Source: Siphonodentalium dalli
Lineage: Eukaryota; Mollusca; Scaphopoda; Gadilida; Siphonodentaliidae
Direction: 5' to 3'
Length of the DNA: 64,000 nucleotides
Assembly (NCBI GenBank): GCA_032622095.1
Contig: CP136061.1
Coordinates: forward strand, 174,431,692 to 174,495,691
The notes beneath the pieces are model-generated. The model saw nothing but the letters and a program-made list of their open reading frames with translations, did no database searches and was not told the DNA's origin. The position numbers and the translations under genes were made by a program. Below are positions 11,320 to 23,399 of the stretch, in pieces (the first letter of the stretch is position 1; the number at the start of each line of letters is the position of its first letter).

Positions 11320-12167
11320 ATATACACATAAATCGTGTCACTTCACTTCACTTTCATCGCATCGACTGGTTCTTGTTCAAATTTGCCGTGAAAGAAAATT
11401 CACAATAATTACTCTTATTACTATCGTGTTATTATTACTACTATTATATTACTCGTACTAGTCATAGCCGTCCTTGATTGGCCACGAATGAATACATAAA
11501 TGTCGACCATAGCACATATCTAATTATTACTTCCCTTGTGTATATAGATATATATACCAACATAACATGTTCCTGTACTCTGTTAAATAAATTAGATCAA
11601 CTTGTTCACCACCGATAACAGCCGAACTTCACCCATGGGACTAAGGCTACGTTCACACACCTCGACAAATTACCCACCAAATTTCCACACGATTCGTCAA
11701 ACAGAAGCTAATTTCTACACATATGAATGATAAATCTTGGATTCTTAATGTATATTCTTTTAGCATTAGAACATATGAGTTTAGATACTAAACATAAATA
11801 CCGATTACACTGTTGACCCTTAAAATTATTTTACATTGTATGCCTAAAATCTCTAAAATTTCATGAGCACATATATATTTCCAGGCTTCGAAATTGTCCA
11901 ATATATAGTAGACGGCAGTGACTGAAAATCATTGTCATGTAAGTCAATTTCTGCGTATTTCCCTGACATGGTACCCAGGTTTGTGAACGTGGCCTCAGTC
12001 GGGACTGTATGTAAGTCATGTATGGAAGCTTGTATGTCTGTAGAGAGTGCAAGACAGAGCGATAGGAGTGTGTCTGTTTATTAATGCATTCTTTAGATGT
12101 AACTTGTATTCGCTATGTTCGTATGTTCAAGTGGTATTCAATAAAAATATTTAAAAAAAAAAAAAAA
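11320..12167 (+). other. Poly(A)-tailed segment, possible retrocopy or retroelement end
   Basis: AATAAA at about 12140 is followed roughly 13 bp later by an A-run of 15, the signature of a reverse-transcribed polyadenylated transcript. Upstream to about 11330 there is a TATA-like run (TATATATACAC) but no coding frame. No target duplication was identified. Confidence 0.35.
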
Positions 12168-12315
12168 CATAAAATGAACTGGAGTATGTAGTTTGGGTTG
12201 TGCAACGTTTACGATTTGGAGGCTGGAAACACAGAATAATTCTATAGATAATTTCCAGCCAGTCCTAATTCTAGCTGCCTTTAACTAGTGTTTTTAAACA
12301 TACACTCTATTCGGG

Positions 12316-12690
12316 TATGTGGTTTTGTTGCTTGCGCCAGACTCCAAAATGTGCGACGTACGGTACGACATTGCTTATAACGTTGTATTAGTGTTTTTAA
12401 TCCAGTGGCAATTATGGGATAATCAGCATATAAAAGTGTAATATTCTCGATCCATATGTGGCAAATCGTTTGCCCCGTGAAAATTAACGAACTGCGAGAG
12501 CCAGAAACTGGAAATGTTCTTTATTTTACGATTTCTTTCTATAATTCCATGCATGAGGATGAACTGAATAAAGATTACACAAACAACAAATACTTTTGGC
12601 TGGTAGTATATAACGATAATTGTGTGTTAAAAACTTGAGTATAAGGCCAAAATGAATAATGCACGCGTTTACGACAACCCAAAATTGGGC
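12316..12690 (-). repeat. Dispersed repeat, inverted copy of 18370-18766
   Basis: Shares CATATGTGGCAAATCG, GAAAATTAACGAACTGC, CCAGAAACTGGAAATG, GATTACACAAACAA and GGTACGACA with the reverse complement of 18370-18766. The short ORFs on both strands are by-products. The two copies bracket about 5.7 kb. Confidence 0.75.
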
Positions 12691-13080
12691 GGGCGGCAAG
12701 GTTTTCATTTTACTTATTGTTTCTGTTTTATTAGGCATTAACAAGCAATTGAAATCTGAAGCCTTTATATTGGCAACTAAATTGTCGTATTCTCTACCAA
12801 CATTCCTTTAGATAAGATTTTAGTCATCATATTCGAATACAAATTGTCATGCTGACAAGTTATGAAAACCGCTAGCCCTGATAATTTGGGGAAACCTCGA
12901 TCCGCGCACAAAAAAAAAACCATGCGGTCATTATGTCATGCATGCATGTTTCCGTATTCCTGGTATATAATGCATGTAGGAATCTGAATTTTAAAAACAC
13001 AGATAACGATGACATTATATATTGACAAGTATAGTATCTCAACAAACATGTTTACTGTTTAAAGAACTTCATCCAAGGGT

Positions 13081-13236
13081 TAATGAGACAGAGTTTCCTT
13101 TAAGGAATACACCTTAGAATACACAGCGGCACCGTGTTTATTATTAAAGGCATGTTCAGCCATCATTGTTAGAAAATTAACTCTGCAGTATACGCCAATA
13201 TCAAAATCGGACCACCAGTCCACGTGCTTGCGTTCT
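13081..13236 (-). CDS. Candidate terminal exon on the minus strand, unrecognised
   Basis: On the minus strand a pyrimidine-rich acceptor (ATTTTTGTGTTTCAG) precedes a 52-codon open stretch reading ERKHVDWWSDFDIGVYCRVN, then AEHAFNNKHGAAVYSK and ending LKETLSH-stop. The composition looks coding, but I do not recognise it. The longer ORF extending upstream through the acceptor adds a hydrophobic run (IFINIFVAVYVTVLCM) that could be translated intron or a membrane segment. A second open minus-strand segment near 13745-13931 (ARMYDDADNKLPIDLIARVY) could be an upstream exon of the same unit. If real, it is a small gene on the opposite strand to the midasin-like exons. Confidence 0.22.
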
Positions 13237-13989
13237 GAAACACAAAAATAAATATTCATACATAGTACTGTTACGTACACTGCCACAAAAATGTTAATAA
13301 AAATCTTATTATCACTGTTATTTTTGTGCGCATCTGTATCTCTCATAATGCCAGGTGCTCGCAAATTACGTCAGCATATATATTGAGAAATTAGGGCACG
13401 AGGACAGTTCCGCTCGGAGGACTGTGTAGCAATCGACATGGTTTGCTACATCGTAACTGTTGTTTGAGTGAGCATGATGTCAATTTCTCTGCGATATTCC
13501 CTTTCAAGTTTCATCAAAGGTCCGCTGGCATGCTGTCGCGGCTTTGTCACTAACTATTGAAAATATTTGAACGCAAATACTTAGGTACATGAAATCTTCG
13601 TGGGCGAAAAATACCTTATACCATGCACAAACGCTCTTAAGGAGGCCCACATGGGTGGATGTAGTCAGTGTAATTTCAAACCAAATAATATTTTAAATTA
13701 GTCGTAAAAAATGTGTTTGAACAAGATAAAACAGAACATCACATTAAAATATTTAAACATGGACTTTTATAATCACTTTTAAATGATAGGCTCTTAAATG
13801 GCAGGTCAATTTTCTCCAATGATGAAGCTGTCACTTGAGTGTGCACGGGCATTCCAATGCTACTTCTCAAATAGACACGCGCTATCAAATCTATAGGGAG
13901 CTTGTTGTCAGCGTCATCATACATCCGTGCCACCTAATAATAACCAGGGGGACCTCTTCTAATCAGGATGGATTAGGACACCTTGATTT

Positions 13990-14980
13990 CTATGACAGTA
14001 TAGGACGTTAATTAATTGTGTTTATACAATGTTTTGTCGTAAAAAAAAACAGTGTAATTAGCAGACAGTTATGATTGTGTTTTAGGCCTACACAACATTT
14101 TGCCATGCATGTGCACTGTCTCGTCAAGGAAATCCTTGTATTCCCGCACACATTGATTTAATTGAAGTGATAATGAAAGTCAAGATATAATTCAATATAA
14201 TCTTTTGTAAATACAAATAAAATAACTCATAAAAACCCATAAAAACAAAGAATTATTAAATGACCATCCACATGAGACAAGCCGTCCCGAACACGTAATA
14301 CAATATCATCGTCGGGGCGAGTTTCTCCGGTCCAGTCCAGGGGCGCCGGAAGAGGGGGGGCAGAGGGGGCAGCTGACCCCCCTGCCCTTGACCAAGGGGG
14401 GCGAGCGGGGGCAGGACTTGCCCTTTTTCTGGAGACAGAAAATGCTTTTTGTGTGTTTAATCTCGTGTTTTTATAGCAAAATGTTACTTTTTTGGTCCAA
14501 ATACCACCAATTTCACAAGGAATATTAATTTTTTGTCAATTTTATCACAAAACGGCCATAAAAACCGACAAATACCATTAAAATAGGGATTTTTGCCACT
14601 ATGAATTTATGGTTATTTTCCCAAGTTTGCGGAGAAAATGCCCTTTTTTGCGGAAAAGTGCCCTTTTTGTAGGCTCTGCCCCCCATGCCCTTGGATGCTT
14701 CCGGCGCCCCTGGTCCAGTCACCCCGTTCCCTTCTTGGATTGGATACCAAGAGTAATACGCATAGCACTTGCTTACAATTATGACGATATGACGTCGTAA
14801 TTTAAGTCCATCGATCAAATACTGACACATCGATCGACCATCGGTTATTGTGAACGTCGCCATAGGTCAATCCATTGGTCGAACCATCGCGTGTTTTCAC
14901 GACGATGTCATGTCGGTCGCATCGGTCGACCGATGTACATCGGCTATCGGTCGGTTATCGGTTTTGTATTAAGACACGAT
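13990..14980 (+). repeat. Composite repeat, copy A, interrupted by a hAT MITE
   Basis: Left part (TTAATTGTGTTTATACAATG, CTTGTATTCCCGCACACA, AATTGAAGTGATAAT) and right part (CGTCGTAATTTAAGTCCATC, ATCGGTTATTTTGAACGTCGC-type words, TCGGTCGACCGATGTACATC) match copy B at 47850-48055 plus 50228-50665. The MITE at 14338-14712 sits between the halves. Confidence 0.7.
14338..14712. mobile_element. hAT MITE, 375 bp, with 8-bp target duplication
   Basis: Termini CAGGGGCGCCGGAAG (14338) and CTTCCGGCGCCCCTG (ending 14712) are perfect 15-bp inverted repeats. They are flanked by GTCCAGTC at 14330-14337 and 14713-14720, the 8-bp duplication expected of hAT transposition. Non-autonomous: no transposase. A partial copy of its interior is at 16130-16229. 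Confidence 0.9.
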
Positions 14981-14992
14981 CCCTAAGCAGAA

Positions 14993-15770
14993 TGAGGTCC
15001 CCAGAGGGTGAATTTGGTGATGCTAGCCCATATTGCAGGATTGTGTCAATTAATTCACCCTTTAGGGACCTCATTCTGCAATAGTCAGACACTATATTCA
15101 GGCTTGGCTGTTCCACTATTATATTCTTAACCACCACCTATCCAGTTGAACTCATTATACCCTGATTTGCAAAGAAAACTTGGGTGGTATATTGGATTGA
15201 ATTTGTCTCTCTCTCTGTCAGTCTGTCCTCCCATCCATCCCTCTGTTGGGATGTCTCACCAAATACACTCTCCAGGGACCTCATTCTGCTTAGGCCTCAT
15301 CTTCAGGGAAGTATACAGGGTCTTAAATTGACATTTCTACTTTCTCTTTCCCTTCTGTTCAGTTTCTATATTCCCTAATTTGCTGAAGATAAAATGGATA
15401 ATTGAAGTGCCCAATGTGTGCACATCACCAATTAACTCGAGAACATCAATCTGTTCCTATGTCTCCCATAGCAGTTAAGGCCTAAGCAGAATGAGGTCCC
15501 CAGAGGGTGAATTTGGTGATGCTAGCCCACCTTGCAGGATTGCAGCACTAAATTCACCCTTTAGGGACCTCATTCTGCAAAAGTCAGACAATATATTCAG
15601 GCTTGGCTGTTCCAATATGATATTCTTAACCACCACCTATCCAGTTGTACTCATTATACCCTGATTTGCAAAGAAAACTTGGGGGGTATATTGGATTGAA
15701 TTTGTCTGTCAGTCTGTCCTTCCATCCCTCTGTTGGGATGTCTCCATTCGTCCATCAATATTGTTCTTCT
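14993..15770. repeat. Tandem pair of about 488-bp repeats carrying palindromes
   Basis: AAGCAGAATGAGGTCCCCAG with inverted partner GGGACCTCATTCTGC occurs at 14993-15080 and again at 15482-15580. Each is followed by TTCAGGCTTGGCTGTTCCA, CACCACCTATCCAGTTG and TATTGGATTGAATTTGTCT. The same palindrome recurs at 57137-57240 and, decayed, at 57420-57510. Confidence 0.8.
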
Positions 15771-17310
15771 CCACATACATATTAAAGACTGAATGGGTTT
15801 ATATATTTTGATGTGGATATCCCCTAGGTAACTCACATTCAGATTTGTTCAAATTAGTTCATCAGGTCATATATGGGAGAAGCCAGGGCCACAACTCTTT
15901 CCCTCCATAGTAATTCTTTAAAAACCATCAGGCCTATTTAGCTTTTGGTATGGAGGGTCCTTTGGTGAGTGGGGTTTAGATTTGTACACATGAGGTCATT
16001 TTTAGGAAACTTTTGAGGAAAATCAGTTTTCTTCAACTCTTAAAATCTACTGTTTGAAATTTCTAGATGAATGGATCTCATAGATGGGGATTCACATTTG
16101 TTCAAATAGGGGCAGAGATAAGATTAGGGATTTTTGCCACAATGAATTTATGGTTATTTTCCCAAGTTTGCGGAGAAAATGCCCTTTTTTGCGGAAAAGT
16201 GCCCTTTTTGTAGGCTCTGCCCCCCATGAGATTTAACTCTCAACCACCCACCCTACCTGTATGTATGCTGTTTGATACTGGTATAATAATATATAGATTC
16301 CTATTGATTTCTAAGCTGCCTGGGTGGGGGCAATGAGGCGGAAGTGTATAGGAGGTGGGGTTTTGACACCCTACTTTGATCAAAATTTTAAACAGTTGGA
16401 AATTTCATGTCTGATACAACATTGATTTTTCAACCAGTAACAATCCATATTTTCCTACTTCGGGTTAAACTGTTCGACCGAAATAGCCACAAATTTTAAC
16501 TTTATGGGCGTTGTCAGGTTGGTAATGTTGTTATGTTGTTCAAAGAAATATGGCCATAATATTACTTGCGTATCACAAAATTTGGCCCTATTACCACTTG
16601 ATTTTAGAGTTATCCATCTTCATCCCCAATTTTCTCAGAGACCATCTGTTTGACGACTCTTTTCTGGGCCACAAATAATTACACATTTTGAGAAATAACA
16701 AATTTCAAAAATTTACATCTGATCACACTGAGCTTTAATGGGTTATCCTTGACTCAAATAGTGTTCACCCTGAAGACAAAGATATAGTCATTCGGGAGCG
16801 TTAATTCAGATTATGCATCTTTATTACATGTACTCACCTGTAGAATAAAGGCTGAGTATCTCAACCACTTTCCAATCAGACTTTTCAACCAGTAACATTC
16901 CATATTTTCCTACATCGTGTTAAACTGTTCGAACGAAATAGCCACAAATTTTAACTTTATGGGCGATGTCAGGTTGGTAATTTCCAAGTTTGAGAGCTAG
17001 AAGTACTGGTACCAGTTGTAAAATTTAATTCTAAGAGGGATGTGCAAAAGGAATTTTGTGAACTTAGGACTGTGGTCTGGTTGTCTTGTTTCAAAAGGGT
17101 AAATGGTTGGAGATTTGTCAGTGGTGTGCAATAAAAAAATTCAAGGTGAAGAGCCTTGCTCATCTGAGAACTTCCAGCTATGTCTCTGTTTAGAATTACT
17201 TGTTTTAAGTGATTTTGACAATTACTGACTGTTGTAGTCTTCAGAGTCCCAGTCTTCTCAGTCTTTACAGTCAGGTGAGCGACCCCACAGTCATTGACTG
17301 TCTTGTTCAA
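15770..17310. repeat. Remainder of the AGCTCACCTGAG-type element, with internal repeats
   Basis: Words shared with 56400-57680 include CAGATTTGTTCAAAT, CCCTAGGT-ACTC and AGTAATTCTT. A direct repeat (CCATATTTTCCTAC, AAATAGCCACAAATTTTAAC) occurs at 16440-16530 and 16890-16980. The segment closes at 17235-17300 with CAGTCAGGTGAGCGACCCCA and ACAGTCATTGACTGTCTTGT, a tail also found at 57625-57670 and 62106-62175. Confidence 0.6.
16130..16229 (+). mobile_element. Truncated copy of the hAT MITE interior
   Basis: About 100 bp nearly identical to 14586-14690 (TAGGGATTTTTGCCAC, CCCAAGTTTGCGGAGAAAAT, GTAGGCTCTGCCCCCCATG). Both terminal inverted repeats are absent, so it is a fragment. Confidence 0.85.
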
Positions 17311-17319
17311 CTAATAATT

Positions 17320-17735
17320 GAACAGATGTGAGGTTTGATAACCCAAGTAGCTTGCAATTAATTACCATAAAGCTTAACTGCAATAGAGAGAGACCAGTGA
17401 TAATGTTGTCTTATTGAATTAGAGTTATTTTTAGCCACCATATATACCACATAGCAGTGAAGCTGTAACCCATTCATGATCCAGTGGACTCTCCCATTCA
17501 GTTCTAAAAGTTTTAATTGGAATAGTCTATTGTTCATTTGTAGGGAAGTTCTCATTATATTTTAACAATTAATCATTCTTCTATTATATCTCCAGGTTTC
17601 TCCTCATTCACTTGATGGATTTCTGTAGTTAAAAATTAACACTTCTCAACATTCCTGATAATTTCATCTGATATGCCTCATTTTATATTGGTTTATTTTG
17701 ACACACTCTTTGCCCCTATTGATTGATTAATCTAT
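17320..17735. other. Stretch without a supported gene
   Basis: AT-rich and free of recognised repeats; only short incidental ORFs. Confidence 0.5.
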
Positions 17736-17737
17736 TT

Positions 17738-18245
17738 TTATGTGTACCCATATAATAGTATGGTACACATATTGTCGATGTCCGGATTGACCACTCGTCG
17801 TCCGTCTGGTAGACACTTTAACACATGGTGCAATAACTCAAACATTTTTTATTCGATCGAAACAAAATTTTGTATATCTGTTTCTCAGCCCAAAATACAG
17901 ATTGAGTTAAAATATGGGTTTGATCCAAGTTTTTTTTATGGAGTTATGGCCCTTCTTCGACTTAGAATTCACGCATGCTGCAATAACTAAAAAAAAGATA
18001 TCTGAAATCAAATTTTGTATGTAAGTTTCTCATATAGAATTCGAATATGCTTTGATCCAATTTTTTGAACAGAGTTATGGGCCTATTTAAAAAATATTGT
18101 TCTTTGAAGATTAACATTGAATGTTATGGATTTTAGATTCCTAGCTGAAAATAGCTAATCACTATAGCCAAGGTATGGGTTAAACATCTGCCGATTGTGA
18201 TCGGCCTCTCCGATTGTGATCGGCCTCTCACGATCGGCCTCTCGT
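17738..18245 (+). mobile_element. TGTGTACCCAT element, short copy with triplicated end hairpin
   Basis: Starts TATGTGTACCCATATAATAG with palindromic partner TATGGTACACAT, then CCGGATTGACCACTCGTCG and ACATTTTTTATTCGATCGAA. It ends GTATGGGTTAAACATCTGCC, then GATTGTGATCGGCCTCTC. The terminal GATCGGCCTCT unit is repeated three times (18200-18245). About 0.5 kb; longer relatives at 31596-34655 and 48056-50227. Confidence 0.7.
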
Positions 18246-18369
18246 TTTCTAATGTGAAGACTGAAATCTTATCTATAGGAATGTTTGTAGAGAATACAAT
18301 AAATGAATTTAATTTTTACTACACTACGCGACGCTTTACTTGCCAGTAATTGCTTATTATTGTCTTTTA

Positions 18370-18766
18370 GGGGAAATGCGTGCATTGTTCATTTTGGCCT
18401 TTACACGTGTCCCATCACAATTCTGAAAATTTTCAACACACAAATATCATTACTATACCAGCCAAAATTATTTCTTGTTTGTGTAATCTTCATTCAGTTC
18501 ATCCTCATGGCTACGGTGGTATACCGTGGATTTATAGAAGAAATCGTAAAATGTCGAACATTTCCAGTTTCTGGCGCTTGCAGTTTCTTAATTTTCACAG
18601 GCAATGGATTTGCCACATATGGATCCAGAATATTACACTTTTATTTAATATGCTCATTTGCCCATATTTTTTAAATAATTGCCACTCAATTAAATACACT
18701 AATAAGTAATGTCGTACCGTACGTCACACATTTTTGAGTCTGGAACAAGCAACAAACCCACATAGC
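18370..18766 (+). repeat. Dispersed repeat, partner of 12316-12690
   Basis: Contains GCATTGTTCATTTTGGCC, TTGTGTAATCTTCATTCAG, TTTGCCACATATGGATC, GTCGTACCGTACGT and GAGTCTGGAACAAGC, all found inverted at 12316-12690. The ORF here (MNLIFTTLRDALLAS...) shows no domain and is judged incidental. Confidence 0.75.
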
Positions 18767-19198
18767 AGTACAGTTGGAATAATTTAATTTACTCATGTCT
18801 CAGTTATGGATGTCAAAGTATACCACATCAGAACAAAATATCGGTATTAAAGCTCCTCCCACAGCCAACCAATTAGATCGGAGAATATAATCTCACAAGC
18901 TAATCCTAGATGATTGACAGGTGCCTGCCGATGTGAGTGCACGAGATTCATGACTTTTATAGTTCGATTAAAATCTGTGTTATCAGTCGTTGAAACAGTG
19001 GGGTGGGTCAAAGATAAATGTGGTTAGTCATAATGACTGTGAAGTCGAGATTATGTACGGACAATTATATTATTAAATTTCCTTTAATTAAAAATACTAA
19101 CCTCTGTATATTACTACATAAAATACTTGTTTTAAACTGAAAAAAAGACGATACAAACCAAAAATCTAACCCCGGTGTACATGTTGTTCGGCTGCTGT
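18767..19198. other. Stretch without a supported gene
   Basis: AT-rich intronic sequence between a dispersed repeat and a minisatellite; nothing recognised. Confidence 0.5.
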
Positions 19199-19286
19199 GT
19201 ATTTGCCGCTCGGCTGTGGTGTACTTGCCGTTTGGCTGTGGTGTACTTACCGTTCGGCCTCGTTGTACTTGCCGTTCGGCCGCGGT
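19199..19286. repeat. 22-bp minisatellite, four copies
   Basis: Four units of 22 bp start at 19199, 19221, 19243 and 19265, each GTA-TTGCCG-TCGG followed by a GTGGT-like end. As 22 is not a multiple of three, it is not a protein repeat. It lies about 200 bp upstream of the exon at 19492. Confidence 0.85.
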
Positions 19287-19491
19287 GCTCAACCGCAGTT
19301 GGAAACTCGTGACACCACGGCTGAATGGCAAGTACACTGCGGTGGCAATGGACACTTGTTTTGTCCAGCGGGGTAGGATGGACAACATAATCAAGATGAA
19401 ATCCTCTAAAAAAAATATTGTTACATAACATTCAATGATGATGGTGATACTTGCATGAGTTAATATTATATTTCATATTCCTTTTTATCAG

Positions 19492-19709
19492 GGACCTGCT
19501 GCATTCCATACAAGTCAGCTGAGTTACATTTGCTGCTCCTTATTATCCAACCGTGGCGGCTTTACCGACAGTTCACAAAGTTCCAACAGTAGAAAGGGAT
19601 TGCTACAGGTGACTGTAGGCAAATATTCCTCAGAAATTCAAAGACTCGGGTTGCTTGTTGAGTCGCTCTGGACTAATTCATCAACTTTAAGTCTGAAAGG
19701 ATCACTACG
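19492..19709 (+). CDS. MDN1: Internal exon of a midasin-like (MDN1) gene
   Basis: A 218-bp open segment preceded by a pyrimidine-rich acceptor (CTTTTTATCAG) and followed by a GTATGT donor. It enters in phase 0 and encodes 72 codons plus two bases, starting GPAAFHTSQLSYICC and ending in LLVESLWTNSSTLSLKGSL plus a split Arg codon (CG). The next exon at 45134 opens with one G that completes that codon, so the frame continues across a 25.4-kb intron. Midasin is a nuclear/nucleolar dynein-like AAA+ ATPase that removes assembly factors from pre-60S ribosomes; this part would fall in its long linker, where motifs are weak. The exon has no in-frame ATG and is read as internal. The MDN1 name rests mainly on downstream exons. 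It could be a different large gene, but exon status itself is well supported. Confidence 0.55.
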
Positions 19710-20024
19710 GTATGTATGCACAAACTAAGTGTATTTGATTGTAAAGAATGTTATATTGCCAATGCTAAATTGGGGTTGACTTAATTGACAATTAACAATT
19801 ATTATCAAAATTTCAATATTCAATTATCTCCCTCAATTAACCCTCTGGTATTAGGGTCTGCAACTGACAAGTTTGGTGAGAGGATTTTGAAATTGGTTCT
19901 GTTTGTCTTTGTTTCTGTTTGTCCGAACTTAGAGCTCTATATTTCAGTCATCAGTACTCGGATTTGTATGATCTTTGTTTTGCATTGGGGGAATATATAA
20001 TTATATGCAACAGGTTTCATTTAT

Positions 20025-20236
20025 TGTCCCCCGAAAAATTTATTTTTGGGGGACTATAGAAACGGACTCCGTCCGTCGTACCGTACGTCCGTTTGTCCGT
20101 CCGTCAGTTCGTCCGTTTGTCCGTCCGTCCGTCCGTCCATCACACTTTTGATACCTTCATGGTGTAATCATCTCCTCCTACAGATTTCATCCCAGAGATT
20201 TGAAACTTCAGAATATTGTTGCCCATATATTGAAGA
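20025..20236 (+). mobile_element. 5' part of a GTCCCCCGAAAA element
   Basis: Starts TTGTCCCCCGAAAA with a hairpin partner TTTTTGGGGGAC, then a CCGTCCGTTTGTCC run, CCTTCATGGTGTAATCATCTC and CCCATATATTGAAGA. The same inner words and an inverted end TTTTCGGGGGACA occur at 38020-38345 and 59520-59752. It is truncated at 20236 by a Helitron-like end. Confidence 0.6.
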
Positions 20237-20275
20237 CTAGCAGGGTTACCCGGCGTTGCCCAGGTTAAAGTGATA
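20237..20275 (-). mobile_element. Helitron-like 3' terminus, minus orientation
   Basis: CTAG (20237-20240) followed by CAGGGTT and the hairpin ACCCGGCGTTGCCCAGGT. The minus strand reads hairpin, spacer, CTAG, T. It interrupts the CCCATATATTGAAGA-TGTGCAAC sequence that is continuous at 38205-38222. The other end of this insertion was not found. Confidence 0.5.
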
Positions 20276-20289
20276 TGAAACCATCTGTG

Positions 20290-21355
20290 GATATTTGGTG
20301 GGAATAGAGAATACTCTTGCTCTCAAAGTGTTACACGTATTCTCATAAATTGTATATCCAAATGGCATCACAAAACATGATTCTTACACATGGAATATAA
20401 GTAGTGGCTCACCTTGTCAGGTCGGAGCGATTATCATTTTGTTTATCGCGTTGAATCCGTCCCACCGATAAAGAAGTATATATTTATTTACAACTGCGTA
20501 TACTTCAGACGTTATAGCATGAAACATGAACATCATAAACACATTAGTTCGAAAAAATAAAAGACGACAATTGTGTTTTACATAGAGATGTATCAATCAA
20601 TCAATCTAGGTTATCATATCTTCATGAATATACAGATGTTTTAAAGATATGTTCAGGTGCTCCTCTGTTCTGCTGCTATATACTGGCTAATCATTTTCTG
20701 TTTAAAAGAAATGATGTTATGCATCTTTAGCTACATGTGCCCGACACAGCGAGATTTTGAGTTGTTTATGTTAGGCGATGAGTCTGTTCTAAAAAATTAA
20801 ATAAATCCTCTGTATCGGGCAGATATACCCTTGTCAGATGTAACTATTGGAGGATCCTGAAAAGTCATGTGCTGTGGACTGTGTTTTCATTTATCTCAGA
20901 AGTAACCATATTTGACTGCACACTGTGACCACTATTTTTGAACAGGCCTGCTGTACATTTTCATATCTCTTGGCAATTGTAACTTTTTTGTGGAAACTAT
21001 ATTGAATGGGACAGACTGTTATAATGGTTTTTTAAATACATGAGCTATTCTAATATGCAATCCTCTGACGATTCAAGGTCCCTCAGTTTGAATGCATATA
21101 TGTATCTCTTAAATAGATTGATTGGAATATACTTTTAATGCTTTCTTCTATGTATCTGTGTTGCTAGATTATTATAGGAATGCCCTGATTTCCATCCCCA
21201 TATAAATATGACAGTTGAGAAGATATAATTGATCAAGTGACTTAATTCTGTCACCATTTGTCGAGATTGTGAAATTGGAATGTCAAAACATCCTTAGAAC
21301 GACATGGAGATGGCCTGGGAGATGACTATATATAACTTTGTTGGATATCGGCGAA
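20290..21355. other. Stretch without a supported gene
   Basis: AT-rich intronic sequence; a short TCAATCAATCAATC run at 20590-20606 could be the tail of a minus-strand retroelement. No exon seen. Confidence 0.5.
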
Positions 21356-21825
21356 TTGAACAATCTTATAAATGCTAGTGAATCTCCTCTTGTGATCCAT
21401 GACCCAAACGACCCCAAATGTGATTTTATTCATCATATCATTAGAGAAGAACGTGCATAAATTTGGTGGAATCAGTGCTAAATATATTTGTATCAACTTT
21501 GGTGCAACTCCTTTCATGCATGACTTGAACCGCGCCACTATTGTCATATTTAAACCACGTCTATTAGACTCGTGCATGCATTATATAATGGAGATGATTA
21601 TATATAAGTTTGGTGATAATTGGCAACTAAACAAATTCTTATCATAGTTATTCCCCCATCTCTCAACCAAATGGCACCAATTTCGCATCTTTAAATCACA
21701 CGTTTATATTCCTCGTATCACGGAGAAGAATAATATATCAATTTGGTTGAAATCTGCGCTAAAAATAGCCCCTCCCCTGACACCAACAACGTCACTTTAG
21801 AAAATTTTAACCCGCACCATTATCT
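21356..21825 (+). repeat. TTTAAACCACAC-family degenerate repeats
   Basis: Units contain TAAATTTGGTGG, GCTAAATATATTTGTATCAA, TTTGGTGCAACTCC and ATATTTAAACCAC followed by ATTAGACTC. The same units occur at 22000-22330, 25994-26300, 37200-37990 and, inverted, 63285-64000. Confidence 0.65.
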
Positions 21826-23399
21826 TACTCGTAAAAAGTTACCCCTGTTAGACTGCCTTGGTGCCTTCTCGATTGTACCCTTAAAGTTTTATATATAGAA
21901 CACAGACAGATATTCGCAAATATTTGATTTATTGTATCATTTGATAAGAACGTGTATGAGTTTGATGGTAATTGGCACTAAACATATTTTTATAAATATT
22001 TGTCATCATTAAACCACACACTCAGACTCATTATAGAGATGAATATATATACAATTTATGAAAATTGGCGAGTATACAAATTCGTAATAAATTTAGGGCC
22101 ACCATTGCATATCTCTCACCCAAAAGGCACCAATTTGGCGCATTTAAACCAAACGATTAGATTATTTGTATCACGGAGAAGAATATGTATCAATCAGGTG
22201 GCAATCGGTGCTAAACATATTGTTTATCAATGTTTGTGTCCCTATCACCCTCTATACACCCCTGACTCGAATGGCCCCACTTTTGACATCTTTAAACCAC
22301 ACTAGTACAGCGGCCAAACGCCAAAAGTGGTCGGGTACCCCTACCCACGGTAGAACAAGTTAAAACCAACTTTTTTTGAAGGAGAAATATATACTGTAGA
22401 CGAAGATGATAGTGAAAAATAACGGAATTGATGGTGGCTATTATCAAATCGACGATGAACGATACCCACCAGTGACTTTTCCCAGAAATTAACGATTTTG
22501 GTAAAGTGAGCCCTGCGGCTATGTCCTAAGTTATTGGCCCACATAGTAGGTGTTAAAATGACTACAGCATACCATATCTGTACCTGATATGCAAGAAGTG
22601 TTGGTTAATTTAGATTTTCGTGCCATTTGGAGCCGAAACATTTAATTTTTGTTGAAAAATCGCTCTTTTTCAAAACAATTATATATTTCGAACATTATCA
22701 TTCAAACAGATATTACAATAATATTGAAATATTTAGTCCATATGGTGTAGTAGTTATCTGACAAGCATATGAAGAAAGAAGTTAACAAAAATTTTGAACG
22801 GTTTGCGAGATATTGGATTTTAGCTACCCCTCCCCCAAACACGTTTTTGGTCGAAAAAAAATACATATTTTTGAAAATGACATTACAAACATTTTCGAAT
22901 TGATCTGAATGGGACCCAATATGAATCTTGTACTGAAAGTGTTGTCCAGCGATGCCGTTTGATCGATTACAGATGTGTTCCGGCTTTCAGACCCCCAGTT
23001 ACAACAACAATTATTTTGTTGTAACAGGTAAATTTGCATGCATTAACATCGATGTTAAGTACTAAAACCTTTGTTATAAACAATACGTGACCAACTATGT
23101 AATTCATATGGCTCAGTAGTTATCTGGACATCACAAGTAGAAAGAATTTGACAGAAATTGTCAACGGTTTTCAAGATATTGGAATTAGGTCCCGCTCCCC
23201 CGGACGCGATTTGGTAGAAAAACTACATATTTATGATAACAACACAGACCTTTCTAAATTATTCTAATGAGCATCTAATCATTATTCGTGTGATGAAAAC
23301 CTGATCCGTAGACATCGCGAGCGTGGTTTTAGATGACCTCAGGTTTCCAATTAAACCCCCAGTTACAACAACAACACAATATTTTATTTATGACATTAA

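Noticed and set aside
21399-21647. Overlapping ORFs on both strands
   Set aside because: They lie in the TTTAAACCACAC repeat family and are copied imperfectly in other places without preserved frame.
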